From: Ricordea florida
Lineage: Eukaryota > Cnidaria > Anthozoa > Corallimorpharia > Ricordeidae
Direction: 5' to 3'
DNA: 64,000 bases
Assembly: GCA_949710005.1 (NCBI GenBank)
Contig: OX453283.1
Coordinates: 19,025,004-19,089,003, forward strand
Under the pieces are notes generated by a model that searched no databases, had not been told where the DNA came from, and saw only the letters and a program-made list of their open reading frames with translations. Every line of letters begins with the position of its first letter. Position 1 is the first letter of the stretch. Made by a program: the position numbers and the translations under genes. Positions 53,188 through 62,540 of the stretch are shown here, piece by piece.

Positions 53188-54420
53188 CTACACGTTCACT
53201 GAAATTCCTGGAACTTGCAGCTTGAGGACTCCTAGCTTCATAGCTGATTCTCTACCAAGGAGTGTTTCTCCTCGGCCTTGTATGACTGTGAACTCTGCTG
53301 ATACACACTTGTTTGCTAAACTGAGATCGGCTGTAAGTGTTCCAATAACTTGCAGTGGACTTGTTGCTCCATAGGCGTACAGTTTCTTTGTGCTTCTCTT
53401 CGATACACACTTGACATGTTGTTTCTTTAGTTCCTCCCACAATGTTTGGTCAATTACATTTGCACTGGATCCAGAATCAATAATCACTCCCACTGGGATT
53501 CCTCCAATATTGACTGTAACTTTTCCTTGTCCGCTTTCTTCATCAGCTACTGCAAAAATATACTCATCCTCATCTTCTTCGACTTCTACCTTTTGCATGT
53601 ACCGCACTCCTGATCGGAAACGAGGGTCACCCCTGGTTTTGCATACAGTTGCAAAATGTCCCATCTGAAAACATTTGGAACAGGTCTTTCCTCTTTCAGG
53701 GCACTGAGGGTCTCTGGCAAAATGGCCACGTCTTCCACATCGCCAGCATTCACCACCTGATTGGAAATTTCCCCTTCTGCTGTTGCCCATTCTGTCATCG
53801 TATCTTTTGTTTCTATCATCACGGACTCTGTTCACAGAATCATTTGAGCGACTCATACTCTTAGTTTGTCTCTTGACTGCTTCGTAATTTCTTGCGATGT
53901 CTTGTAGACTATTCAACGTGAGAGTTTGTCCCTTCTCCAAAAGTTTATGGCGTAACTCGTCAGGCTGACACCTCGAGACAATCTGATCTCTTATCTGGGC
54001 CTCCATTTGCTCGCCATAATCACATTGCTGGGCCTTGCGTCTCAAGCGTACAGCAAACTGATCGACCGTTTCACCTTCAGCGTGTACCATCTCTCGAAAC
54101 AAATGCCGTTCATATGGAATATTAACTTGAATAACGAAATGTCCGGTTAGAGCATCTTCATCTTTCTGGTAATCCTTCGCACCTCCTGTACCCGGTAAAA
54201 CATCGAAAATATCTTGGACATCCGGTCCAGCACAATGAAGAAGAAGAGCTCGTCGCTGTATCTTGTTGTCTTCCTTATCAGGAACTATAATAAGTCCTTT
54301 ACCATCCGCATATAACTGAAAACTCCGAAGCCATCCTTTCCATTCGCTGCCCACGCTACTGGGATCACTGTTCACATTAAACGGCCGAATTACTCCAATG
54401 TCGAAATCTCTCACATTCAT
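53188..54420 (-). CDS. gag: Gypsy gag and aspartic protease
   Basis: 410 codons uninterrupted from ATG 54420. The N-terminal capsid-like region is helical (WLRSFQLYADGKG, HLFREMVHAEGETVDQFAVR), followed by an Arg-rich linker, two zinc knuckles (CWRCGRRGHFARDPQC; CSKCFQMGHFATVC) and a retropepsin with active site VIIDSGSSANVID and later GRGETLLGRESAMKLGV. Pol continues on the next frame after the TAG at 53188-53190. Single-frame gag-protease is usual in this Gypsy group. It is the only long uninterrupted frame left in the element. Confidence 0.9.
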   Translation of the reverse strand: MNVRDFDIGVIRPFNVNSDPSSVGSEWKGWLRSFQLYADGKGLIIVPDKEDNKIQRRALLLHCAGPDVQDIFDVLPGTGGAKDYQKDEDALTGHFVIQVNIPYERHLFREMVHAEGETVDQFAVRLRRKAQQCDYGEQMEAQIRDQIVSRCQPDELRHKLLEKGQTLTLNSLQDIARNYEAVKRQTKSMSRSNDSVNRVRDDRNKRYDDRMGNSRRGNFQSGGECWRCGRRGHFARDPQCPERGKTCSKCFQMGHFATVCKTRGDPRFRSGVRYMQKVEVEEDEDEYIFAVADEESGQGKVTVNIGGIPVGVIIDSGSSANVIDQTLWEELKKQHVKCVSKRSTKKLYAYGATSPLQVIGTLTADLSLANKCVSAEFTVIQGRGETLLGRESAMKLGVLKLQVPGISVNV

Positions 54421-54447
54421 GTTTGCTCCAGATATTCTTTACACTTT

Positions 54448-54468
54448 TTTTGCATCCTCGTTGCCAGC
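54448..54468 (-). promoter_or_regulatory. Putative primer-binding site of the Gypsy element
   Basis: Directly inside the 5' LTR the minus strand reads GCTGGCAACGAGGATGCAAA. TGGCAACGAGG starts two bases after the LTR and begins with the TGG that pairs with tRNA CCA ends. Confidence 0.55.
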
Positions 54469-54598
54469 TGTAGTGTTCACGATGAAACACAGACTCGATG
54501 CAAACAGATTAAACACAACACTTTAATAGCACCTCCAGAACGTAGCCGCCATCTCTAATAACCTTTACGTCATGTAGACTTACACCAAATATACTACA
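54469..54598 (-). repeat. 5' LTR of the Gypsy element
   Basis: 130 bp with the same TGTAG...CTACA ends as the other LTR and only two substitutions; lacks its 29-bp duplication. Confidence 0.92.
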
Positions 54599-55320
54599 CC
54601 CTCCATCACTTCCTTAACCTTTAGAGTCTGCAGATGAATTCACCATTGAAACGAATTGTCTTTAGCAGTATTTTCTCTTGGTACGTTTTATTTAACTGTA
54701 ATTTTTATTATTTTGTTTCTAGAGGGAGGATATTTATTTGGTCAGCTAGTAAAAAAAAAACATAATTTCCCCTCAATAACAGGGACTATTTTACACTCCT
54801 GCATTGATTTTAGTGGTTTCCGAAACATTGGAAGCTATTAATGTTATGTTAACCATTACGCTTAAGTTGAGCAAATGTCTTTTGCATTTGCTTTTTATAA
54901 AATTTTAATATTTAAACTGTTTATACACTGTATGACTGTGTACAAAATCTGATAGCTAAGGGAATACATTTTAAACTACCAAACAACTTCAGATTTGGGG
55001 CTACCGTGTATATGTTTATTAAAAACTAAGTTAATTGAGTTCTTTTGGGAAAAAAAACTCTTGTACAGGTCAGTTATGTTTATTTATTACTTTAGTGAAC
55101 TTATTCGGTTTCCTAACTTTTTTATTGGTGTTGAACTCATGTCAAAATGCACATGACCCTTGCATTGTCTATCTTTGTATAGTTGTAGCAACTGAAAAGA
55201 AGTCAACAAAACTCTTGTGCATTGAATGTTGTTACTTACCCTTCATCCTCTATTGTTGGGAAAGCAAGCCAAGAATTAAGAATCACATGCTGTTTTGTTA
55301 TTCTAATACGAAGGAGTAGG
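54599..55320. other. Unassigned AT-rich spacer
   Basis: No convincing coding frame. Short frames at 54656-54841 and 55035-55319 are hydrophobic but show no gene features. Confidence 0.35.
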
Positions 55321-55386
55321 TCTGTCAGATGTTTTATAGCTAGGTGAAAAAAATAAGGATCACCTAGCTATAAAAAAATCTGTCAG
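55321..55386. repeat. Hairpin flanked by 8-bp direct repeats
   Basis: TTTATAGCTAGGTGA (55333-55347) and its reverse complement (55360-55374) form a 15-bp perfect stem with a 12-base loop. TCTGTCAG lies on both sides (55321-55328 and 55379-55386), as a target duplication would. Confidence 0.7.
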
Positions 55387-55507
55387 CCCCACTGCTCTAG
55401 GACCAGACCATATAATCACTTTAAACCAACAAGAGAACAAAATGTTGATTCTGAATTATCATGTAAGACACATATACATACCTCCATATGTAGGTTTTAG
55501 TGCAATT

Positions 55508-56676
55508 TCATCCTACAGTATCACAATATTTAAGAAAAGTACTCTTCAAGGCTTGGTGGGCTGAGATAAAAAACGTAGATGTCTGGTTTCCATACAGACA
55601 GGTGAGAGCATTCCTGAGAAGAACAGAAACAACATACATTTTCCCCACACTACTTCGCATTAGCTTCAAATTTTTTTTGAAGTCCATGAACTTAAAGGAG
55701 GTTACAACATTGCCATACAGCCACTCTACAGAACTCCTGACAGCGCTCATTGCAGCATTATATTGTTCCATCTGGTGAGTGAGAACACCAAACTTGAATG
55801 GACCTTGCAGGTGGATTCTTAATGGATATGCAGGATCTCCGTAGAGACAGAGGGGCTGGCCTGCAGGATTAAAGGCAAAGTGCTCAAGGCTGTCCAGCAA
55901 CTTTGAGTCAGCCAACATACCAGGGTCATGTTTCTTCCCCTCTAAAGACATAAAAAAGGTTTTGAAAGAGGATCATATAAAAAAATACATGAATTTAGAA
56001 ATTTCTAATCATTTTAAATTACAAATTGTAACTAAAACTGATTAATAGAATTAAAGTATATAATTGATAGTGCAATTGATAAATGATAGAATTAATAATA
56101 TTGATAAACAGTATTCCAAATAGTAGTTTAAATATTATTATTATTATTATTATTATTAACAGCAACTTAAGTTGTTATAAAAATCAGTTTTTCCTAAACA
56201 AACTGAAACCAGACATACATAGGTGATGTATAGAGATACAGCCGGTAGGTAAATATATTTTTTCCCTTACCAACTGGGCCATAAAGGTTTCCAATTAGAC
56301 CATTAGGTAGTGCAACGCTTTGAAACTTTAAGGCATGCACTCTTTTGTGGCCATTGTAACTGTGCGCTGGTTTGCTCCTGGACGTGTTATAGGCCAAACA
56401 GTTCCATCAATGAATCCAAAGCAATTTGCTAAAGGAGAACCCTTGGATGCAGTTGCATCGATGTACGTCTGAAGTTTGACTGGACTTAAAATGTTGTGGT
56501 TCCATTGTGTAACCCTGTGGGCATGATGATTGTATACGTGGTCCAACAGCTGGTTTGTCACCATACTGAGAATTGGTACTGGTTTAGCAAACCTTTGTAT
56601 CATATCTCCATATCTACATGGATAGGACAACCACCTTAAAAGAATACAGAGACCCTCATCACCATCACAAATAGAC
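55508..56676 (-). pseudogene. PIF/Harbinger transposase (HARBI1-like), two exons, frameshifted
   Basis: The upstream exon (56676-56271) reads ICDGDEGLCILLRWLSYPCR, ILSPVKLQTYIDATASKGSP, FGFIDGTVWPITRPGANQRT (first catalytic Asp), then after a one-base shift near 56345 NGHKRVHALKFQSVALPNGL and a GT donor. The downstream exon (55941-55508) continues in phase with GKKHDPGMLADSKLL, LCLYGDPAYPLRIHLQGPFK (second Asp), AMSAVRSSVEWLYGNVVTSF (Glu) and NALTCLYGNQT. This is the DDE_Tnp_4 fold of Harbinger transposases. The usual Myb-like partner gene is not found nearby. Only the one shift is evident, so it may be recent or a sequencing error. Confidence 0.82.
56142..56158 (+). repeat. (ATT)n microsatellite in the Harbinger intron
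   Basis: About six ATT units. Confidence 0.85.
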
Positions 56677-57039
56677 CTAAACAAGAACAACAACAATTTC
56701 TTACTGTCAATATAAATAAGCTTTTATTTGACACAAATACAAATAAGTAAGTTATCATGTTCATCGCTTCAGTTCTTGAGAAAGACCGTTGAATAAAACC
56801 CTTCCAACTTTGCTTGTTTTTAAAATAGTTACCTTTGTTCGAGTTATTACAGGTACAGAGTGTGAACACGGTATTTATCACAATGCATGCATTATGATAC
56901 GCAATACACTTCAAAGTCCATAAAGAAAAATTAACAGGCTTTTCAGTTATATAGTCACTGACTATTTCATTCAATAATGCTCAAAGATTTCCTGTAAGAT
57001 CAATCACAAAACTGATCATAAGGTTCTCAAATTCGGGGT

Positions 57040-57515
57040 TGGTTGCATGAACATCAGATGGATTTCTTTTTGTGGGCCAACCAGACACGCAGTAGTACTG
57101 CAATGGAGCTTGAAGGTGCCAAAGGCTGTTTTTACTACCAAGAGAAAGTTGAAAGGCTTGCAATTAAAGTATTTGTTTCTGACCGGCACAGAGGGATTGC
57201 AAAATGGATCAGCGAGAATCAACCTTCTGTTGACCACTACTTTGATCAGTGGCATGTAGCAAAGGGATTAGTAAAGAGACTTCTGGCTGCTAGCAAGCAA
57301 AAGGGTTATGAAGTAATTGCAGAGTGGATTAAGGCAGTAAAAAAAATCACATATTCTGGTGTTCTACCTCTACAAAACCTGGGTTCCAAAACTTGATATT
57401 GGCCAAGTGGAAGTCATTCATGTGACATGTGTCCAACAAACACAAGAATCACCCAGATGACCATTTTCGAGAGTGTGCACATGACGACAATATTAAGCCC
57501 AGGAAGTGGATCAAA
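57040..57515 (+). pseudogene. Kolobok-like transposase fragment
   Basis: The frame reads HEHQMDFFLWANQTRSSTAM, ELEGAKGCFYYQEKVERLAI, KVFVSDRHRGIAKWISENQP (second catalytic Asp in SDRH), SVDHYFDQWHVAKGLVKRLL and SKQKGYEVIAEWIKAVKKIT. After a one-base shift near 57355 and a TGA near 57424 it continues NLILAKWKSFM, NKHKNHPDDHFRECAHDDNI and KPRKWIK before GTAAGG. The order matches the intact Kolobok-type gene at 16.6-18.4 kb, but sequence is well diverged, so it is a different family. The first catalytic Asp exon is not seen. Confidence 0.7.
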
Positions 57516-57584
57516 GTAAGGCTATTCTGCTTAGGTACGGTAGATGTTTTAAGGTTAATGTTTTATTCCCTGGCCATCATGCAG

Positions 57585-58091
57585 GACATGTCTGTCAAAG
57601 TACAAACACAGACAATGGGGCAAAGTGCAAGCACTACATGGCATTTCCTTAGGAAAAAGCGAATTACAGCAAGTAAGTTCGGACTTGTTGCACGAAGGCA
57701 AAGCAACTTTGATACACTAGTGAAGCACATGAATCCCACCTATTTGGTGCAAACTGCAGCTATGAAGAGGGGGATTGATCTGGAGCCTCATGCGGCCATG
57801 ATTTATGCCAGCATAGAAAAGGCAGGGAAGGTAAACTGGTTTTCTTCAGGGCTTGTAATTCACCCACAGTGTCCTTGGTTAGGTTGCAGCCCCGATTGAA
57901 AGGTGTATGATTTAGAAGGTACCAGTAGTGGATACAATCCATTCAGCCTTCTAGAAATCAAAGTGGGGAAGGAGGGAGAGACATCACTAGACAATGTTCG
58001 ATATCTTTATAGGGAAGGTGACACGTACAAACTCAAAAGGAATGATCTTTATTATTATCAGGTACAGTGCCAGCTAGGGCTTCTGGATTAG
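57585..58091 (+). pseudogene. YqaJ-type (PDDEXK) nuclease fragment
   Basis: After an AG acceptor: SASTTWHFLRKKRITASKFG, LVARRQSNFDTLVKHMNPTY, MKRGIDLEPHAAMIYASIEK, WFSSGLVIHPQCPWLGCSPD, then a TGA at 57898-57900, and in frame KVYDLEG, FSLLEIKVGKEGE and NDLYYYQVQCQLGLLD with TAG. RxxRITAS, the GxxxEP helix, CSPD and (L)EIK, and YYYQVQ(G/C)QL form the core of YqaJ exonuclease-like domains (catalytic E, D, E-x-K). The stop probably replaced Gly (GGA to TGA). Neighbouring Kolobok-like sequence has the same orientation with about 70 bases between. Confidence 0.77.
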
Positions 58092-58279
58092 ACTGGTGAT
58101 TTTTTTTAGTTATGTAAATGACAGCCTTTTTATGTGTGAGAGGATCACTTTTGATCCAATTTTTTTTCCAGGAAGCAAAGGATAAGGTGGATCAGCTACT
58201 ATTTACAGTAAAGCAATTTGTGAATTTGTAAGTTTGTGTTTATGACGCAAGAATAATTAGGCGGAGAAAAAAAAAAAGA

Positions 58280-59225
58280 AATCAATCAAGATGGTTTACA
58301 AAAATTTTCTAAGGAGGACAGTTTCCTTACGGTTCAAGAAATAACCAAAAGATGCAAAGTGTCACGAGCAACTGTTTACCACTGTTTAAAGCCCAACAAG
58401 ATTAAGGAGAAGAGGAAACCATCTGGTAGACCACAAAGTATCTTCACGAAACAAAAGAGTGATTCAAAGAAACATCAGAAAACTGCGCAAAATAGAACGT
58501 AACTTTTCCTGCCACTAGCTAAAAGCACAATGTGGACTGCAACATGTGTCGCTGATCACGTTCAATAGAGCCTTAAAGCGTATGGGATATAAGTTTTGTG
58601 AGGCAAGAAGAAAAGGCATTTTGAGTTCTGCGGATCGCCTGAAAAGGGTTACGTTTGCGCAAGGAGTACAGACAACATTTGCAGATGATTCTTGGAAGCA
58701 TAAGGTTTTTTCCTGGATGGTGTAAGCTTCTGGTACAAAAAGAACCCGGTGGATGATGCAAGATCACCGCACTCGCAAATATGGCGAAAAAGAAACGAAG
58801 GACTTGATCCAGGACGTGTAGCTAAAGGTTCACACACAGGATCAAGGGGTAGAACTGTCAACATGATTGTAGTGATTTCAAACAGGAAAGGTGTTATTTC
58901 TTGTGAACAATACCAAAAATTAGATGGAGATTACATTGCCAATTTCATTCGTAAAACCTTTCGTAAAATATTAAGGAAGAGCAGGAAGCGTAATTCAAAG
59001 CTATTCGTTCATGATAATTGCCCCGTTTAAGGTGCGCAAAGGCACACTAAGCTCTTAAGGCTACGAGGGTGGAATTATTCACTATACCACCAAGATCAGC
59101 CGATTTAAATCCCATTGAAAATATATGTAATATAGTTAAACGGGAATTGAAAAGACAGGTAATACGAAATGATATAACATACGAGACTTATGAACAATTT
59201 TGGGAAAGAGTGAAATGCTACCAAA
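58280..59225 (+). pseudogene. Tc1/mariner-type transposase, heavily broken
   Basis: The N-terminal HTH region reads NQDGLQKFSKEDSFLTVQEI, TKRCKVSRATVYHCLK and SGRPQSI (GRPR-like). The DDE part appears in pieces: RGSHTGSRGRTVNMIVVISN, FVHDNCPV, and ELFTIPPRSADLNPIENICN with IVKRELKRQ. The HDNxxxH and P(P/Y)xSxDLNPIEN motifs hold the second Asp and the third acidic residue. Several stops and frame changes separate the pieces. No TIRs are obvious. The 3' end runs directly into a non-LTR endonuclease fragment at about 59217. Confidence 0.72.
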
Positions 59226-60815
59226 GCTTGACCAAGTTCGAGCTTTACTAGAGTCACATAAAGGAATCAGCATTCTTGGAGTTACTGAAAGTCATCATTC
59301 CAATAATGTTAGTGATACTGAAATAACGATTGATGGCTATAAACTTTACCAAAAGGATCAACAGAGTAATCACAGAGGTGGTGGGGTTCTTGTTTATTTA
59401 GCGAATTCTTTATCGGCTCTTAGAAGAGAAGATTTAGAAAAGCCTGAGCTAGAAGCTATCTGGATAGATCTTATTCAGCCTCATTCAAAAGGGATTCTGT
59501 TGGGAACATTTTATCATCCCCCAGATGGATCTGATTTCTTGGATGCGGAGTTTATGTCGTCGTCTGAGAATGTTTTAGAAGTTGCCAATGCCGAAAAGAA
59601 AGAAGTGATTATAATGGGCAATTTAAATTGTAATTTTCACCTGGTGCGAGGTGTCAGGGAGAAACAAAGAAGCTCAGGAGCATTCTTCAAAGCATGAACA
59701 TGACACAGGTTGTTAATGAGCCTACAAAAGTCACAAGGGAATCCCAATCTCTTATTGACATTATCTGTACTTCTCAACCACAGAATATTACCTTAGTCAA
59801 GGTGGTCAAGTCAGCACTCAGTGATCATGACACGACGGCTTTTTGTTAGAAAATTGAACTCGCTAAAGTTTAAACCACAAACGATAAAATGCAGAAACTA
59901 CAGCAAGTATTGTCCTACACGTTTTAATGAAGATCTGTCATCTGTCTCCTGGGACAACCTCAGTGAGTGTCAGGACGTCACTAATGCATGGTTGAATTTC
60001 AAAACATGTTTCTTGCACGTGGCTGATAACCATGCACCTCAAATTCACAAGAACGTTCGCGGCAGAAACACCCCTTGGTTGTCAAACAAGATAAAGAAAA
60101 GTAATGGCAGAGAGAGATCATTTTTACCGCTAAGCTCACAGGACAAAGACCGAATTGCACTGGTCTAGATACAAGAGTTTGAGAAATCAGGTTACTGTCA
60201 TGATTAGAAAAGTGAAATCCAGGTACAACTGCAGAATCATAGTAGAAAATTCTGATGATCCCAAGAATTTCTGGAAAGCTGTTAAGAAAGTCCTTCCCAA
60301 CAAATTGGTTACATCTCAACCGTCAGCTTCTATTGAGCCTATCACAGTGGATGGAAAGACAACCACGGATGCCCTTACGATTGCAAATGGTTTCTGCACA
60401 TATTTTACAAATGTTGTGGAAAAGTTGTGGAAAAGTTGCTTTCTAGTATTCCACCTCTTAACTGGAACCAGCTGAGCACATAAGCATGTTTGAATAATTC
60501 AAGTCAATCTTTGTTCTCTTTGAAACCAGTATCAGCTGCGTCAACTTAGGCTGCTTAAGACATCGAAAGGTACAGGACTTGACGGAATTCCAGCCCGTTT
60601 ACTAAAGAATGCTGCTCCAAGCCTCTCAGCACCGCTAACAGTCATAATAAATCTTTCGATTTCTTCTGCAGTTTTACCAGAGGAATGGAAATATGCAAGG
60701 GTGGTTCCACTTTATAAAGATGGGGATAAGAGGTGTATGGATAACTACCATCCCATCTCTGTTTTTCCAGTGGCTTCGAAGATCCTCCAACATTTAGATA
60801 AGTCCAGTCTGCTAT
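59217..60815 (+). pseudogene. Non-LTR element F (endonuclease and RT start), truncated at both ends
   Basis: Endonuclease: LPKLDQVRALLESHKGISIL, GVTESHHSNNVSDTEITIDG, YQKDQQSNHRGGGVLVYLAN, IIMGNLNCNF. After a stop at 59695-59697: LIDIICTSQPQNITLVKVVK and SALSDHDT, linker (PWLSNKIKKSN, WSRYKSLRNQVTVMIRKVKS), and RT entry LRLLKTSKGTGLDGIPARLL, ISSAVLPEEWKYARVVPLYK with DNYHPISVFPVASKIL. Similarity ends at about 60815, so most of the RT is missing. Multiple stops and shifts make it inactive. The left end has no start codon and joins the Tc1/mariner remnant. Confidence 0.82.
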
Positions 60816-60858
60816 CTATATGAAGAGCACCAGTAGGAAACAGGTTTTTAAGCCACAC

Positions 60859-60867
60859 TATATAAAG
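60859..60867 (+). promoter_or_regulatory. TATA box of the GRF-finger reading frame
   Basis: TATATAAAG lies 47 bp before the ATG at 60906. A C/A-rich stretch (CACACTTTCTCATCACA) about 25-30 bp downstream is a plausible initiator. Confidence 0.55.
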
Positions 60868-60905
60868 GTCTGTCGCTTGCACACTTTCTCATCACAATTT
60901 CGACG

Positions 60906-61301
60906 ATGAGCTACTCCAAGTGTGAACTCTGTCTGAAAGATCTTGAAGTTATTACACCTGCCTTAAGTGAACGTTGCTTACATTGATTGGACTGGAGACA
61001 ATGTCCCTTCTTCTGTCATGAAGATAATATCCATGGTTATCATCAGTGCCTGAGAGATCGCGTGATTCCTGACTACAAGCTACAAGCGGGAGGTCAGGTA
61101 ACTCTGTGTCACCACAAGGAAGTACCAACCATGAGAGTATCAAGATCAGAGAAAAATCCATTCAGACCCTATCTTACCTGTCGCAGAAAAGCCAGTTGTT
61201 GATATTTTCAGTGGGCAGATGAAGAGTCTTATTACACATCTCATCACGGGCAGTGCACCAACCGTTTAAACCCAAGCTACAGAGACAATTTGCCGTCATA
61301 G
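60906..61301 (+). pseudogene. Small GRF zinc-finger protein with two in-frame TGAs
   Basis: From ATG 60906 the frame reads MSYSKCELCLKDLEVITPAL, then TGA at 60984-60986, LDWRQCPFFCHEDNIHGYHQ, GGQVTLCHHKEV, SEKNPFRPYLTCRRKASC, TGA at 61200-61202, YFQWADEESYYTSHHGQC and ends TAG 61299-61301 (131 codons). RPYLTCR...C.YFQW is the zf-GRF motif that binds single-stranded nucleic acid ends in several repair enzymes and in transposon-encoded proteins. The first TGA sits where Trp is plausible (TGG), the second in the finger loop. No frameshift is needed. A strong TATA box lies just upstream, so a transcript is possible but the protein would be truncated. Confidence 0.55.
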
Positions 61302-61622
61302 AAGATGTCAAAAAAGGACATTCCACCATAAAATCAAGCCACAGACAAGGACACTGGAGTCTCATTTTACTATAATTGAAGGACAGTGTTACTGAATTGT
61401 ATTTTTATTTGTGAACAAACTATTTTTTAAAACGTGAACATATGCGTTGTGTTGTTGCTGTGAAGGTATATTCAGTTTTGAAATTAGTGCCTTGCTGTAT
61501 GCGTGCCTCAACATGCCCGGCCTGCATGCATATATTTCTTTAAGAGGACAGCGATTTTCCCACGCGTTTACTGTAATTTATACCTCGTGTTGCCTTTCCC
61601 TTTTTTCCGGCGCTGTTCATGA
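61302..61622. other. Unassigned spacer
   Basis: One short frame (61447-61647) without motifs overlaps the start of the 28-bp repeat. Confidence 0.35.
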
Positions 61623-61750
61623 ACTCAATATGGCGACCATAACGTAATCCATTCAACATGGCAACCTTAAAGTTATATATTCCATATGGCCATCATAAAG
61701 TAAAACATTCAATAAGGCGGTCGTAAAGTCATTCAACCTGGCGACCAACT
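61623..61750 (+). repeat. 28-bp minisatellite, five imperfect units
   Basis: Units begin ACTCAATATGGCGACC, ATTCAACATGGCAACC, ATTCCATATGGCCATC, ATTCAATAAGGCGGTC and ATTCAACCTGGCGACC, with lengths 28, 28, 28, 24 and 20 bp and shared (C/T)(A/T)TAAAGT in the second half. Confidence 0.85.
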
Positions 61751-62180
61751 CCAAACTGGTTCATTATATGCATATGTATGTCCTTGTTCTCCCTACTAGG
61801 CCCAAGCCCCGCTCTCTGATTTCAAGCGCTGTCTATAACTACTCTCAGTTGACGGAAATTTGACCTCGGACCAACGTTGTGTGCAGTTGTATGCCATATC
61901 ACAGTGTCTGGAGAGAGAAGGTACTGTAAATCCTTTATTACAAATTACAATATCCATGATAAAGTCTGTTTTCTTTTAACAATACTGATTCACATATCAG
62001 CAGGCTGGCTGTTAATTTCATGTTTCGTTCAAGCATTTGAAAGACGAAAGAAACATAGCTAATTCTACCATTCCATTATATCTTCATTTCCTTAAATTTA
62101 GCTGTTCATTCTTATTTTAATCGGTAACACCTGTACAAAATGGTAATACTTTATAAACTTGTTGTTTTAGCTATTAAGCC
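61751..62180. other. Unassigned spacer
   Basis: AT-rich with short hydrophobic frames. Nothing recognised. Confidence 0.35.
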
Positions 62181-62540
62181 CATTTGAGGGGGGGGGCTTA
62201 TTTGAGAGGGGGGGCTTATTTAATTTAAAAACGATGATGATATCAGTTCTCCATAAAGAACTAGAATACAAAGTGGAAAAGCTCAAGTACAAGACGTTTC
62301 AGGTCATGCAGCCGAGGACTAGGATCAAATCCAATCTTCTATTTGGTAAATAAACCATCCCGGATCAGTGCAAACAAAGTTTTACAGTCGCCAATTATTT
62401 AATACAGGCTATCATTTATTAGTGAAGAATAAATAGGGGAGTGGAGGGGAGCTTAATAGAGGGTGGAGCTTATTAACTTTCCTCTCCTGAAAAGAGGGGG
62501 GCTTATTTGAGACGGGGGGGGGTTGATAGAGGATTTACGG
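62181..62540 (+). repeat. G-rich repeat with a MITE-like right end
   Basis: GCTTATTTGAGAGGGGGGG and GAGGGGGGGGGCTTATTT blocks recur, ending in GAGGATTTACGGTATTT, which matches the right end of the MITE at 21216-21594. A left terminus (TACCGTAAAT) is not found, so it may be a truncated copy. Confidence 0.55.

Larger units (their letters stand above)
50136..54598 (-). mobile_element. Ty3/Gypsy LTR retrotransposon, decayed
   Basis: Two short LTRs (50136-50294 and 54469-54598) flank a minus-strand gag-protease-RT-RNase H-integrase order, which is Ty3/Gypsy. All domains are present but the frame carries two in-frame TGAs and at least two one-base shifts. The outer flanks are CCCCC and CCCTC, a possible 5-bp target duplication with one mismatch. 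The LTRs differ by two substitutions plus a 29-bp duplication in the low-coordinate copy, so the insertion is younger than most neighbours but older than the BEL element. Confidence 0.92.

Noticed and set aside
52739-53864. Plus-strand frames opposite the Gypsy pol and gag
   Set aside because: They are antisense to well-supported RT, zinc-knuckle and protease motifs.
60984-61202. Selenocysteine reading of the two TGAs in the GRF-finger frame
   Set aside because: No partner motif or SECIS-like stem was recognised, and TGA stops are frequent in neighbouring dead genes. Point mutation is simpler.
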